A stretch of DNA of 64,000 nucleotides from an uncultured Prevotellaceae bacterium (GCA_902776935.1 CACYRS010000005.1:1-64000); one strand, 5' to 3'. Shown: positions 1 through 8,561, counted from the stretch's first letter. Program-made: numbers and translations. The notes: a model not told the origin generated them from the letters alone.

Positions 1-51
1 TTGTTTTAAGCGGTTGCAGGGCCAACTCCTGCGATTGACAACCTTGCGTTG

Positions 52-124
52 TCGGGATGAGGCGACTCGAACGCCCGACCCCTACGTCCCGAACGTAGTG
101 CGCTACCAACTGCGCTACATCCCG
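52..124 (-). tRNA. tRNA-Pro (anticodon CGG)
   Basis: On the minus strand the sequence folds as a cloverleaf: a 7-bp acceptor stem CGGGATG/CATCCCG, a D arm GCGC..GCGC, an anticodon stem CTACG/CGTAG with loop TTCGGGA, and a T arm with loop TTCGAGT. The loop places CGG at positions 34-36, so it reads the proline codon CCG. The discriminator base is A and CCA is not encoded. The gene is 73 nt long. Confidence 0.95.
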
Positions 125-143
125 ATTCAATAGAAATCGGCTG

Positions 144-151
144 CAAAGGTA
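144..151 (-). promoter_or_regulatory. -7 box of tRNA-Pro promoter
   Basis: The minus strand reads TACCTTTG here, a match to the Bacteroidetes -7 consensus TAnnTTTG, about 20 nt upstream of the mature 5' end of tRNA-Pro. I do not see a clear -33 TTTG at the usual distance. Confidence 0.6.
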
Positions 152-238
152 CTGCAAATTTTTCAAATACGTGCAGAAAAAGGAGAAAAACTTATGTATG
201 TACAAAAAGTTAGCGGGGTGTTACCCCCGCCAACAATA

Positions 239-2308
239 TTAATTCTTGTATTTACGATAGTAATCTCGGAACTGGTCAAACTCGTCGCACTTCCTTATGA
301 ATTCCTCCTGAGGATTGTCGTTGGTTAGGTCGAAGAGCGACTGGAATGCACGATACTGTGGAGATGAAGGATTATACTTGTTAATGTATTCTTGTTGTTC
401 CTTGTCCCACTCGTCATAGCGCCATAGTTTCTTGTTTGGCTGGCCATAAGATGTCATTCCATATAGCTCACGATAACCCATTGCGAAGAGGGCTTTGCGC
501 TTCAGGGCCGGATCAGATGTCATCGCAGCCTTCTGGAGCATCTCCAGAGCCTTGTCATCAAGATTAACCTCATTGACGCGGAAATTATCATAGCAACTCT
601 TTGAGTAGCGAAGCAACCACCAGCAGTCGCCGTGTATGCTGGCCTGGGCATAACGCACGGCAAGGTTATAATAGCGCTGGTCGAGGGCCTTACCCTTCAA
701 CAGGTTCAAAGAGCCTTCCATCATCTGCATCTCTTTACAGAAATCGAGTTTCTTATGTTTCCACCACTTATAATTTTTCTCGTATATATCGCTTTCATCG
801 AGCCACTGACGCTTGATCCAAGGCTCTACCTCGTAGCTGCGAAGCACAGAGTAGTAACGGTATCCAGGGCCATGATGTTCGTTGTAGAAAGATACAGGTA
901 TGTCCTTAAGCCATTGGATAGCCTTGTCCCACTGACAGAGACGCATATACTTCGTGCCGATGAGCTCTGCCAGGACAGTGTCGTTCTTGTAGATGTGCGA
1001 CTTCAGGAACTTGTCGAGTTTGTTCTTTGCGGGGGTGTTGGTGTAGAAGAGATATTTCTCCAGTTTGTCCACACGCAAAGTATCTTTGTCGAAACCGCTG
1101 CTAGCGCTATTACATGCATCAGCGATGGCAACATGACGCTCTGGGCTGTTGGCATAGTGCTTCAGAAGAACCTGATTTGTAAGACGGTTTTCTGCATTAG
1201 AGAAGAAAAAGTCCTCATCGCTTTTCTCCTTGAGCCATTCGAGTTCATCGGCCAGGTAGTCGTCGAATGCCTCACCTTGTTTTGCCTGAGAAGCTGTGAT
1301 ATATAACATAATCACTCGGGCATTATCCTTCATGCGGTCTGTGCCCTCGAGCTTGATGGCATCGAAGATATCCTTTGTGGCATCCTTGGTGTTGCCTGAA
1401 AGGAACTCAAGCCAGGCCTTTGCCATTTTCCACATGATAGGACAATCGGTCTTGCCCTCGCGAACCACCATCTCACAGAACTGCTGCATCTGCCATGACT
1501 CCTGTTTGTTGATGTCGCGGATGAACTGTTTTCCTATGGAACCGCCTCCGCCATCATTGGCTGCATCGGCTGCTTCCTGGGCATTGTTGACGAAGTCTGT
1601 CAACAGCCAGGGGAGAACCTTCGAGGTGGGGTTCTGTTTGTAGTGCTGGCTGATGGCGAGGTATGAGCGTTTCTTGTAGAACATCGTCATCAGACTCTCA
1701 TCGTCATCCATCTCAGCAAACAGCTCGGCAGCCTCTGCTGCGCGGTTGGTCTTGTAGAGAGCACCGGCATAGATGTTCTTCATCATATCCTTATATACAG
1801 TCTCGATGAAGTTGCTGGCTGTCTGTTCCCAGAATGTGATATTATCCTGATGGCGCCCAAGCATCATGTTACTGCGCATATAGAGCAGGGCATGTTGTGA
1901 GCGCAGCTTGGTCTTTATCTTACTGAAGGCGTATGTGCGAACGGCCTGAAGGTTGCGCTTCTGACCATCGATATCCTCTTTTGTGGGGTAGTTCCACTCA
2001 TATTGCTTGCGCTGTTCGATGTCTACGCAGTCGAGATACTTCTGCAGATTCTCGATATAGCTGACCATCAGTGCATCACCCTTCTGACGGGCTGCCTTGG
2101 TGACTTCTTCTGGATTAAACCAGTAATACTCTTCTGTTGAGCCAAGATAGGCTTTCCAATTGTCTTTGCAGATATTATCCACGCGACTCCTGAAGTTGTT
2201 GCTCTTGTGGGGGCTGAACAGGTAGTAGTTGTCTGTACCATACCAGCCACAAGCGAGTATCGGCAGTGTCATTGCCGACAACAGACTAATGATGATAAAT
2301 CTCTTCAT
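239..2308 (-). CDS. Unknown repeat-rich lipoprotein
   Basis: I do not recognise this 689-residue protein as a named family. It begins with a lipoprotein signal peptide (n-region MKR, hydrophobic core, lipobox LPILAC at residues 15-20, Cys20 followed by Gly), so it should be anchored to a membrane, facing the periplasm or the surface. The rest is rich in predicted helix with many Ala, Leu, Tyr and Trp residues. It resembles a tetratricopeptide-type solenoid, for example around residues 190-240, 290-330 and 600-640, but no clean TPR consensus can be called by eye. A Gly-rich turn (GGGGS) lies near residue 255. The start overlaps the end of the upstream lipoprotein gene by 23 nt, so the two are probably translated together, behind murF. 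A scaffold or partner role for the 304-residue lipoprotein is only an inference. Confidence 0.75.
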   Translation of the reverse strand: MKRFIIISLLSAMTLPILACGWYGTDNYYLFSPHKSNNFRSRVDNICKDNWKAYLGSTEEYYWFNPEEVTKAARQKGDALMVSYIENLQKYLDCVDIEQRKQYEWNYPTKEDIDGQKRNLQAVRTYAFSKIKTKLRSQHALLYMRSNMMLGRHQDNITFWEQTASNFIETVYKDMMKNIYAGALYKTNRAAEAAELFAEMDDDESLMTMFYKKRSYLAISQHYKQNPTSKVLPWLLTDFVNNAQEAADAANDGGGGSIGKQFIRDINKQESWQMQQFCEMVVREGKTDCPIMWKMAKAWLEFLSGNTKDATKDIFDAIKLEGTDRMKDNARVIMLYITASQAKQGEAFDDYLADELEWLKEKSDEDFFFSNAENRLTNQVLLKHYANSPERHVAIADACNSASSGFDKDTLRVDKLEKYLFYTNTPAKNKLDKFLKSHIYKNDTVLAELIGTKYMRLCQWDKAIQWLKDIPVSFYNEHHGPGYRYYSVLRSYEVEPWIKRQWLDESDIYEKNYKWWKHKKLDFCKEMQMMEGSLNLLKGKALDQRYYNLAVRYAQASIHGDCWWLLRYSKSCYDNFRVNEVNLDDKALEMLQKAAMTSDPALKRKALFAMGYRELYGMTSYGQPNKKLWRYDEWDKEQQEYINKYNPSSPQYRAFQSLFDLTNDNPQEEFIRKCDEFDQFRDYYRKYKN

Positions 2309-3200
2309 AGGTTTCGGGTTTATAACGGTTTAAATTATCTTCGTCAAGATGATAGGTGATGATAGAGCGGCTGAGGTCCTTACGCTCCTCCTCCATGGCC
2401 TTCTTCACCTTCAGGATCTCTTCGGCTTCTACGAAATGCTCCACTCTGACTCCATGAATATCCCTTACCCATACGAATACGGGATAGGCGGCAGCCAACT
2501 GCAAGGGATATTTGTCGAGATGTTTGAGATATGGATAAACGTCGCGATAATCGAGGATGGGGTTACGCTCCTGCCACTTACGAGGATCACCAGTATTATA
2601 TATCATCAGGGCTCCGTAATCCACAGGGGGCGCATCCATCGAGAGCTGATGCAGTCGGATGGTGGTCGATAGCCTGGGATGCCTCTGAACTCCAGTATTT
2701 CCTTGTTTCCAGTATTTACCGGTCTCCTCAAGGAATCGGTAGTATATCTTTCTGCTCTTCGATGTATAGTCACAGTCTATCTGTATCTCTCGCACATTCT
2801 TGATATCATTTGTCTCGTTCATCTGAAGAATGCGCTTTACGAGCTTTTCTGCGAGACCTGTATGTTCCTTGTGCATACAGTCTTCTGTGATATATACTGT
2901 GGGTATTATCTCAATGCTGTCTGGCAGGGTGTCAGAGAAAGTCATGGTCGCGTTAGGCTTTGGCTCACTACCATCGTCGCTCATAACGATGTCGAAATAT
3001 CGGCAATACACCTTGTTTATATTATACTGAGTGAGGAATGCCCTCTCGGCGGAATCGAGCCTAAGGTCTGTGCGCCAGTAATATACAGCATTGCCAGTCT
3101 CCAAGGGCTCTCCTTTTCGGGGTGCCTCCTCCTGACATGCTGTAGCCATCAACAGGCCCACCAACATACACAGCCCTATGACAAATCCCTCACCTCTCAC
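2286..3200 (-). CDS. Unknown lipoprotein, possibly TIM-barrel fold
   Basis: This 304-residue protein has a GTG start three bases after the murF stop. A strong purine-rich stretch of repeated GGTGAG surrounds the start. The next Met (residue 12) would leave a signal peptide without a charged n-region, so I keep the GTG. The lipobox is LMATAC, with Cys22. Further on, alternating strands and helices with segments such as IQIDCDY (about residue 145) and the Asp/Tyr-rich YGALMIYNTGD (about residue 200) look like a TIM-barrel glycosidase-like fold. They recall DUF3142-type proteins, but I could not test this and catalytic residues are not evident. It is cotranscribed with murF upstream and overlaps the 689-residue lipoprotein downstream. 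A cell-envelope role is plausible but not shown. Confidence 0.7.
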   Translation of the reverse strand: MRGEGFVIGLCMLVGLLMATACQEEAPRKGEPLETGNAVYYWRTDLRLDSAERAFLTQYNINKVYCRYFDIVMSDDGSEPKPNATMTFSDTLPDSIEIIPTVYITEDCMHKEHTGLAEKLVKRILQMNETNDIKNVREIQIDCDYTSKSRKIYYRFLEETGKYWKQGNTGVQRHPRLSTTIRLHQLSMDAPPVDYGALMIYNTGDPRKWQERNPILDYRDVYPYLKHLDKYPLQLAAAYPVFVWVRDIHGVRVEHFVEAEEILKVKKAMEEERKDLSRSIITYHLDEDNLNRYKPETYEEIYHH

Positions 3201-3203
3201 CTC

Positions 3204-4568
3204 TTATAACATCTCTGGCAATTGGAACAGCTTATTACTATTACTGCCCTTGATGAGGATATAATAACCCTCAGGACAATTGTCTTTTATTGCGGCCTTT
3301 ACCTCTTCCACATCGTGGAACTTCCTGAACGTGCATTCGATATCCTTGAAGTTGTCACCCACGAGCCATACCTCATCATAGCCGGCATTCTCCAGATAGC
3401 TTACCATCTTACGATGTTCATTATCGCTGTCTGCACCCAGTTCGCCCATCTGTCCGAGGATGGCCATCTTCCTGTCTGCCTGTATCATACTGAAGTTCTC
3501 GAGTGCGGCCTGCATGGAAGTAGGATTGGCGTTATAGGCATCCACGATGAGGTGGTTTTTCTCAGTAACTGTCATCTGACTGCGGTTGTTGGATGGAGTA
3601 TATTCCTCCAGCGCGGCACATATCTTCTTACGGTCCACTCCGAAATTGATACCCACGGAGATGGCTGCAAGGAGGTTGTCGATGTTATATGCTCCAATGA
3701 GCTTTGTCTGTACCTTATGCCACTTTGTGCTGCGGCCTTCCTCTTCGAGGGTCATCAGGGGCTCTCGCCAACGGAACTTCAGGAAAGGATTACACTCTAT
3801 CACCTCACCGCTGATGCAGGCATACTGGTTCTCCGGGTCGGTGGAGTAGGGGGTAAGCCATACCTCCTCGTCATCACCTATCTGGTTCATCAGGTGCTCG
3901 TTGTCGGCGTTGATGAAGATAAGCCCGTCTTCTCTGGTGCGGAGGAAGTCGTACAGCTCGCATTTGGTCTTGATGACTCCCTCAAAACTTCCGAATCCCT
4001 GAAGATGAGCCCTTCCCACATTAGTGATAAGACCACAAGTGGGCTCAGCTGTCTCAACTAGAGTCTTTATATCTCCAGGATGCGAAGCTCCCATCTCGAT
4101 GATTGCTATCTCATGCTCTTTCGAGAGACGGAACAATGTCTTTGGTACTCCTACGTCATTATTGAAATTTCCCTGAGTGTAGAGCACATTGTATTTCTGT
4201 GACAGCACAGCGGCGACGAGCTCCTTAGTGGTGGTCTTGCCGTTGGTGCCGGTGATGCCGATCACGGGGATGTCGAATTGGCGGCGATGCTCGCGGGCCA
4301 GGTCCTTGAAGGTCTGAAGGCAGTCGTCGACGAGAATGAGTTTTGAGGAATCATAACTGTCCACTGTCAACTTTCCACTCTCCATTATCTCCGGCTCATC
4401 AACAATCGCATACGCACATCCCTTCTCCAAAGCCTGAATGGCAAACTTGTTTCCATCAAACGATTCGCCTTTCAGGGCGAGGAAAATACTGCCCTGAGGA
4501 CAATCACGACTATCTGTTGTGATGCAGGGGTGCTGCTGGTAGAGTTTATAAAGTTCCTTTATATCCAT
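3204..4568 (-). CDS. murF: UDP-MurNAc-tripeptide--D-Ala-D-Ala ligase (MurF)
   Basis: MurF adds the D-Ala-D-Ala dipeptide to UDP-MurNAc-tripeptide in the cytoplasm, the last soluble step of peptidoglycan precursor synthesis, using ATP. The 454-residue protein shows the Mur ligase layout: an N-terminal substrate domain with TTDSR near residue 18, a central ATP-binding domain with the P-loop GITGTNGKTTTKE near residue 105, the downstream IIEMGASHPGD and ITNVGRAHLQGFGS signatures, and a C-terminal domain with VDAYNANPTSM and LGQMGELG. Length is normal. Residues 61-72 (IMESGKLTVDSY) are encoded by a sequence that looks like a local intergenic repeat (see separate entry). Promoter boxes sit just upstream, so murF is probably first in a murF-lipoprotein-lipoprotein operon. 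Ddl, which makes the dipeptide, lies at 19.1-20.1 kb in this window. Confidence 0.97.
   Translation of the reverse strand: MDIKELYKLYQQHPCITTDSRDCPQGSIFLALKGESFDGNKFAIQALEKGCAYAIVDEPEIMESGKLTVDSYDSSKLILVDDCLQTFKDLAREHRRQFDIPVIGITGTNGKTTTKELVAAVLSQKYNVLYTQGNFNNDVGVPKTLFRLSKEHEIAIIEMGASHPGDIKTLVETAEPTCGLITNVGRAHLQGFGSFEGVIKTKCELYDFLRTREDGLIFINADNEHLMNQIGDDEEVWLTPYSTDPENQYACISGEVIECNPFLKFRWREPLMTLEEEGRSTKWHKVQTKLIGAYNIDNLLAAISVGINFGVDRKKICAALEEYTPSNNRSQMTVTEKNHLIVDAYNANPTSMQAALENFSMIQADRKMAILGQMGELGADSDNEHRKMVSYLENAGYDEVWLVGDNFKDIECTFRKFHDVEEVKAAIKDNCPEGYYILIKGSNSNKLFQLPEML
4355..4388 (-). repeat. Repeat-like insert inside murF
   Basis: The minus strand here reads as runs of GTGGAAAG, TTGACAG and TGGACAG units. 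This resembles the simple GTGAAAAGTGGAA-type repeat between murF and folP (4660-4692) more than it resembles coding sequence. It is in frame and encodes about 12 residues (61-72) in the loop between the N-terminal domain and the VDDCLQTF segment. That it is an insertion is an inference. Confidence 0.45.
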
Positions 4569-4587
4569 ATAGTTGCTAATTTTGGTG

Positions 4588-4619
4588 CAAAGATAGTGTA
4601 AATTGTGCGAAATACCAAA
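4588..4619 (-). promoter_or_regulatory. murF promoter
   Basis: The minus strand has TTTG at 4619-4616 and TATCTTTG at 4595-4588, separated by 20 nt. This is the Bacteroidetes -33/-7 arrangement. The -7 box ends about 20 nt before the murF ATG, giving a very short leader. Confidence 0.75.
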
Positions 4620-4620
4620 T

Positions 4621-4692
4621 TTAAGTGAGTTAAAGGAGTTAAAGGGAGTTAAACAATATCACTTTTCACTTTTCGCGTTCCACTTTTCACTT
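4621..4692. repeat. Short simple repeats between murF and folP
   Basis: Two kinds of short tandem repeat fill the divergent murF-folP gap. One is GAGTTAAAGG-type units at about 4627-4651, the other is CACTTTTCACTTTT/CCACTTTTCACTTC at about 4660-4692. They lie upstream of the folP -7 box. The longest open frame of folP runs through them, but the resulting low-complexity peptide is not part of the family. Confidence 0.6.
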
Positions 4693-4700
4693 CTTTTTCG

Positions 4701-4708
4701 TATCTTTG
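4701..4708 (+). promoter_or_regulatory. folP -7 box
   Basis: TATCTTTG matches TAnnTTTG exactly and lies only 8 nt before the chosen ATG at 4717. The folP mRNA would therefore be leaderless or nearly so. This position is the main reason for rejecting the start at 4603. Confidence 0.7.
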
Positions 4709-4716
4709 CGGTCGGA

Positions 4717-5514
4717 ATGAATTATTCGCTCAAATTACACGGGCGGTTAATGGATCTCAGTGAACCGCAAGTGATGGGTATCCTCAATGTGACACCCGAT
4801 TCCTTCTTTGCCGGCAGTAGGAGCCAGACAGAGGAGGAGATAGCTGTGCGCTGTAACCAGATAGTCAGCGAGGGGGCTTCGATAATTGATATCGGTGCAT
4901 GTAGTACTCGTCCTGGCTCAGTGCCGGTGTCTGAGGCTGAGGAGATGGAGCGTCTGAGGATGGCTCTTGACATCGTTCGTCGTGAGTTGCCTTACAGTGT
5001 CATCTCTGTAGATACCTTCCGTCCTGACGTGGCTCGTATGGTGGTGGAAGAGTTCGGGGTGGACATCATCAACGATGTAGGCGATGACAAGTCTATGTTC
5101 CGTATGGTGGCCCGTCTTGGCGTACCATATATACTGATGTCGAGCAAGTCCACAATGCGAGAGATACTGTTGGACTTCGCATCAGATGTGCAGCAACTGC
5201 GTGACCATGGTGCAAAGGATATCATCCTTGACCCTGGTTTCGGATTCGGGAAGTCTCTTGAGCAGAACTACGAAATCATGGGCGAGCTGGAGAAGTTGCA
5301 GGTGATGGATCTCCCCATCCTTGTAGGCATCTCGCGTAAGTCAATGATATATAAGAAGTTCGGCTTTACCGCCAATGAGGCTCTCAACGGAACTACAGCC
5401 CTCAACACCATTGCCCTGATAAAGGGTGCATCCATCCTTAGGGTGCACGATGTTCGCGAGGCCGTGGAGTGTGTGAAAATTGTCAAGTCGTTAAATGGTC
5501 AGATAGTCAAATAA
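4717..5514 (+). CDS. folP: Dihydropteroate synthase
   Basis: FolP condenses p-aminobenzoate with 6-hydroxymethyl-dihydropterin diphosphate to give dihydropteroate in folate synthesis; it is the target of sulfonamides. From the chosen ATG the protein has 265 residues, the usual size. It carries the two family signatures: MGILNVTPDSFF near residue 19, followed by IDIGACSTRPGS, and later VISVDTFRPDVA, IILDPGFGFGKS and the LVGISRKSMIY segment with the substrate-binding Ser-Arg-Lys. The frame is open back to 4603, but those 38 residues come from repeats and the promoter, and a TATCTTTG box lies within them. The next gene, cdaA, starts 2 nt after the folP stop, so the two should be cotranscribed, an arrangement common in Bacteroidetes. 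Confidence 0.95.
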   Translation: MNYSLKLHGRLMDLSEPQVMGILNVTPDSFFAGSRSQTEEEIAVRCNQIVSEGASIIDIGACSTRPGSVPVSEAEEMERLRMALDIVRRELPYSVISVDTFRPDVARMVVEEFGVDIINDVGDDKSMFRMVARLGVPYILMSSKSTMREILLDFASDVQQLRDHGAKDIILDPGFGFGKSLEQNYEIMGELEKLQVMDLPILVGISRKSMIYKKFGFTANEALNGTTALNTIALIKGASILRVHDVREAVECVKIVKSLNGQIVK

Positions 5515-5516
5515 GT

Positions 5517-6296
5517 ATGTTTTTCGAATTTGGCATAAAGGATTTCATAGACATCTTCCTGGTAGCGATATTGCTTTACTACATCTACAGGCTGATGAGC
5601 GACTCACGTTCTGGAAACGTGTTCAACGGTATCATGGTGTTTATCGTGATTTGGCTGTTGACATCACAGGTGCTGGAGATGCGGTTGCTGGGTTCTATCA
5701 TGGACAAGCTGGTCAGCGTGGGTGTCATTGCCCTTATCGTGATGTTTCAGGACGACATCCGCAAGGTGCTATATAATCTTGGAGCCCATCAGAGGGTGAG
5801 GGCTTTGGTTAAGCTCTTCTCTTCATCGAAGTCGAAGGACAAGGAGAAGCGTGACGTTAAGGAAACCATCATGCCCGTGGTTATGGCATCGATGAATATG
5901 AGTCGTGGTAAGGTTGGTGCCCTCATCGTGATTGAGCGTACTTCGCTGCTCGATGATATCGTGGCTACAGGTGATACCATTGATGCTAACATCAACCAGC
6001 GTCTGATAGAGAATATCTTCTTCAAGAACTCCCCTCTTCACGATGGTGCCATGGTGATATCCAAGAAACGCATCAAGGCAGCAGGATGTATCCTTCCTGT
6101 GAGCCACGACCTGAGCATACCCAAGGAACTGGGTCTTCGTCATCGCGCTGCAATGGGAATCTCTCAGGAGACCGATGCTCTGGCAGTGGTTGTCAGTGAG
6201 GAGACGGGAGGCATATCCGTAGCGGTGAAGGGTGAGTTCCGACTCCGTCTGTCAGCTGAGGAACTGGAGGGTATCTTAACAAAAGAATTAGAATAA
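5517..6296 (+). CDS. cdaA: Diadenylate cyclase CdaA
   Basis: CdaA makes the second messenger c-di-AMP from two ATP at the cytoplasmic membrane. From the ATG at 5517 the protein has 259 residues. The N-terminus has hydrophobic membrane segments (about residues 7-24, 35-52 and 58-76), then a short linker and the DAC domain. The two catalytic motifs are present: DGA at residues 176-178 (LHDGAMVIS) and RHR at 208-210 (GLRHRAAMG). A longer frame starts at 5469 inside folP, but the ATG two bases after the folP stop gives the usual CdaA N-terminus. No CdaR or GlmM partner is adjacent. In this phylum folP-cdaA linkage is typical, and c-di-AMP is known in other bacteria to control osmotic and wall homeostasis. 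Confidence 0.94.
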   Translation: MFFEFGIKDFIDIFLVAILLYYIYRLMSDSRSGNVFNGIMVFIVIWLLTSQVLEMRLLGSIMDKLVSVGVIALIVMFQDDIRKVLYNLGAHQRVRALVKLFSSSKSKDKEKRDVKETIMPVVMASMNMSRGKVGALIVIERTSLLDDIVATGDTIDANINQRLIENIFFKNSPLHDGAMVISKKRIKAAGCILPVSHDLSIPKELGLRHRAAMGISQETDALAVVVSEETGGISVAVKGEFRLRLSAEELEGILTKELE

Positions 6297-6328
6297 TGTT
6301 TTACTAATATTTTAAATAAAAACAAATT

Positions 6329-7339
6329 ATGGATCTATTAAGTCAAATTGTAGCGCGTGCAAAAAGTAACAAGCAGCGCATCGTGCTCCCAGAAGCAGAA
6401 GAGGAGCGTACACTCTGTGCAGCCGACAAGGCTCTTGGTGATGATATTGCAGACATCATCCTGATAGGTAACCCTGCTAAGGTTGAGGCTCTCGCTAAGG
6501 AGAAGGGACTCACCAACATCGGCAAGGCAACACTCATCGACCCTGAGAACTATGAGAAGAGTGAGGAGTTGGCTGAGAAGCTGGCAGAAATCCGTAAGTC
6601 TAAGGGAATGACCATCGAGGAGGCTCGTAAACTGGTTAAGAATCCTCTGTATCTCGGATGTATGATTATCAAGACCGAGGGCGCTGACGGTCAGATCTCT
6701 GGCGCTCTATCAACAACAGGCGACACACTGCGTCCTGCTCTTCAGATTATCAAGTGTGCTCCTGGCATCACATGTGTAAGTGGCGGTCTGCTGCTCATCT
6801 CTAAGGAGAAACAGTATGGTGAGGATGGTGTGCTTGTTGTTGGTGACGTTGCCGTTACTCCAATGCCTGATGCTGCTCAGCTCTCTCAGATTGCTGTATG
6901 TACAGCTCAGACAGCAAAGTCGGTTGCTGGTTTCGCTGAGCCACGTGTCGCTATGCTGAGCTTCTCAACAAAGGGTTCTGCTAAGCACGAGGTATGCGAC
7001 AAGGTTATCGAGGCTACTCGTCTGGCCAAGGAGATGGCTCCTGAGTTGAAGATCGATGGTGAGCTCCAGGCTGATGCTGCTCTCGTTCCAAGTGTTGGTG
7101 CCAAGAAGGCTCCTGGTTCTGATATAGCTGGTAAGGCCAACGTATTGGTATTCCCTAACCTCGAGGTTGGAAACATCGGTTATAAGATGGTTCAGCGTCT
7201 TGGTGATGCTATCGCTATAGGTCCTATCCTCCAGGGTATCGCTCGTCCGGTAAACGATCTCTCTCGTGGCTGCTCTGTCGATGACATCTATTACATGATT
7301 GCCATCACCTCATGCCAGGCCATGGATGCTAAAAAATAA
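6329..7339 (+). CDS. pta: Phosphate acetyltransferase
   Basis: Pta interconverts acetyl-CoA plus phosphate with acetyl phosphate plus CoA. The 336-residue protein is the short, single-domain form (PTA_PTB domain only), without the regulatory N-terminal domains of the E. coli enzyme. Visible family segments are RIVLPEAEEERTL at the N-terminus, GCMIIKTEGADGQISGAL near residue 112, CVSGGLLLISKE, the MLSFSTKGSAKH segment near residue 210 and GELQADAALVPSV. ackA follows after 28 nt of A-rich spacer, so the pair forms the acetate branch that yields ATP by substrate-level phosphorylation, as expected for a fermentative anaerobe. No clear promoter is seen in the 32 nt after cdaA. Cotranscription with folP-cdaA is possible. 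Confidence 0.97.
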   Translation: MDLLSQIVARAKSNKQRIVLPEAEEERTLCAADKALGDDIADIILIGNPAKVEALAKEKGLTNIGKATLIDPENYEKSEELAEKLAEIRKSKGMTIEEARKLVKNPLYLGCMIIKTEGADGQISGALSTTGDTLRPALQIIKCAPGITCVSGGLLLISKEKQYGEDGVLVVGDVAVTPMPDAAQLSQIAVCTAQTAKSVAGFAEPRVAMLSFSTKGSAKHEVCDKVIEATRLAKEMAPELKIDGELQADAALVPSVGAKKAPGSDIAGKANVLVFPNLEVGNIGYKMVQRLGDAIAIGPILQGIARPVNDLSRGCSVDDIYYMIAITSCQAMDAKK

Positions 7340-7367
7340 AAAGGTAAAAAAGTAAAAAGGTAAAAAT
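7340..7367 (+). repeat. A-rich tandem spacer between pta and ackA
   Basis: The spacer is built of AAGGTAAAAA and AAGTAAAAA units. The same units occur, on the other strand, between susD and the next surface lipoprotein gene (28326-28371). It may act as an A-rich ribosome-binding region, which replaces Shine-Dalgarno sites in this phylum, and it is prone to slippage. Confidence 0.5.
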
Positions 7368-8561
7368 ATGAAAATCCTTGTTTTGAATTGTGGTTCGTCT
7401 TCCATTAAGTACGCTCTGTACAATATGGATGACAAGAGTGTGATGACCAGTGGTGGTGCTGAGCGTGTAGGCTTGGACGGAGCTTTTGTGAAGGTTAAGC
7501 TGGCTAATGGTGAGAAGAAGCAGATTATGCACGATATCCCTGAGCATACTGAGGGTGTGAAGTTTATCTTCTCTCTGCTCACTGACCCGGAGATCGGTGT
7601 TATCAAGAGTCTCGATGAGATCAACGCTGTCGGCCATCGTATGGTGCATGGCGGTGAGAAGTTCAATAAGTCTGTGATCCTTACCGACGAGGTTCTCAAG
7701 ACCTTCGAGGAGTGCTCTGACCTTGCTCCTCTGCACAACCCCGCCAACCTTAAGGGTGTAAACGCCGTTAAGGAGCTGATGCCTGGCCTGCCTCAGGTAG
7801 GCGTGTTCGACACAGCGTTCCATCAGACAATGCCTCCCAAGGCTTATATGTATGCCATTCCTTACGACCTCTACGAGAAATACGGCATCCGTCGTTATGG
7901 CTTCCACGGCACATCTCACCGTTATGTAAGTGCTCGTGCATGCGAGTTCCTCGGAATCCCTGCTGAGGGCACCAAGATGGTTACCTGTCACGTGGGTAAT
8001 GGTGGCTCTATCGCTGCTGTCGTTGACGGTAAGTGTATCGACACCTCAATGGGTCTCACTCCACTGGAGGGTCTCGTAATGGGTACCCGTGCCGGTGATA
8101 TCGACGGTGGTGCTGTTACCTTCATCGAGAAGAAGCTCGGCCTCGACGCTGACGGTATGTCTAACCTGCTCAACAAGAAGAGTGGTGTTGCCGGTCTTAC
8201 TGGCGGTTCTTCAGACATGCGCGACGTAGAGAATGCTGCCAAGGCAGGTGATCCTAAGGCTAAGCTGGCTCAGGACATGTATTTCTATCGCATTAAGAAG
8301 TACATCGGTGCATATGCTGCTGCCATGGGTGGTCTCGATGTTGTTGTCTTCACTGCAGGCGTAGGCGAGAACCAGATATCTATGCGTTCTGAGGTATGTA
8401 AGGATATGGAGTTTCTCGGCATCAAGTTCGATGAGTCGAAGAACAATGTCCGTGGCGAGGAGGCTATCATCTCTGCTGACGACTCAAAGGTTAAGGTTGT
8501 TGTCATCCCAACCGATGAGGAGCTTATGATTGCTACAGATACAATGAACCTGCTGAAATAA
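7368..8561 (+). CDS. ackA: Acetate kinase
   Basis: AckA transfers phosphate from acetyl phosphate to ADP, forming acetate and ATP. The 397-residue protein has the standard length and the ASKHA-fold signatures: MKILVLNCGSSSIKYAL at the N-terminus, VGHRMVHGGEKF near residue 86, VFDTAFHQTMP near residue 145, RRYGFHGTSHRYVS near residue 177 with the catalytic His, and VFTAGVGENQISMR near residue 325. It ends the pta-ackA pair and is followed by a strong terminator hairpin. Confidence 0.98.
   Translation: MKILVLNCGSSSIKYALYNMDDKSVMTSGGAERVGLDGAFVKVKLANGEKKQIMHDIPEHTEGVKFIFSLLTDPEIGVIKSLDEINAVGHRMVHGGEKFNKSVILTDEVLKTFEECSDLAPLHNPANLKGVNAVKELMPGLPQVGVFDTAFHQTMPPKAYMYAIPYDLYEKYGIRRYGFHGTSHRYVSARACEFLGIPAEGTKMVTCHVGNGGSIAAVVDGKCIDTSMGLTPLEGLVMGTRAGDIDGGAVTFIEKKLGLDADGMSNLLNKKSGVAGLTGGSSDMRDVENAAKAGDPKAKLAQDMYFYRIKKYIGAYAAAMGGLDVVVFTAGVGENQISMRSEVCKDMEFLGIKFDESKNNVRGEEAIISADDSKVKVVVIPTDEELMIATDTMNLLK

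Noticed and set aside
632-1306. Long open frame on the plus strand antisense to the 689-residue lipoprotein gene.
   Set aside because: It has no family features, its composition follows the codon shadow of the opposite strand, and it overlaps a gene with a signal peptide and a coupled start.
3222-4061. 279-codon open frame on the plus strand inside murF.
   Set aside because: It lies wholly antisense to an intact MurF with all catalytic motifs. There is no promoter or product evidence.
4603-4716. N-terminal 38-residue extension of FolP.
   Set aside because: The stretch is made of simple repeats and contains the TATCTTTG -7 box. The ATG at 4717 gives the normal family start.
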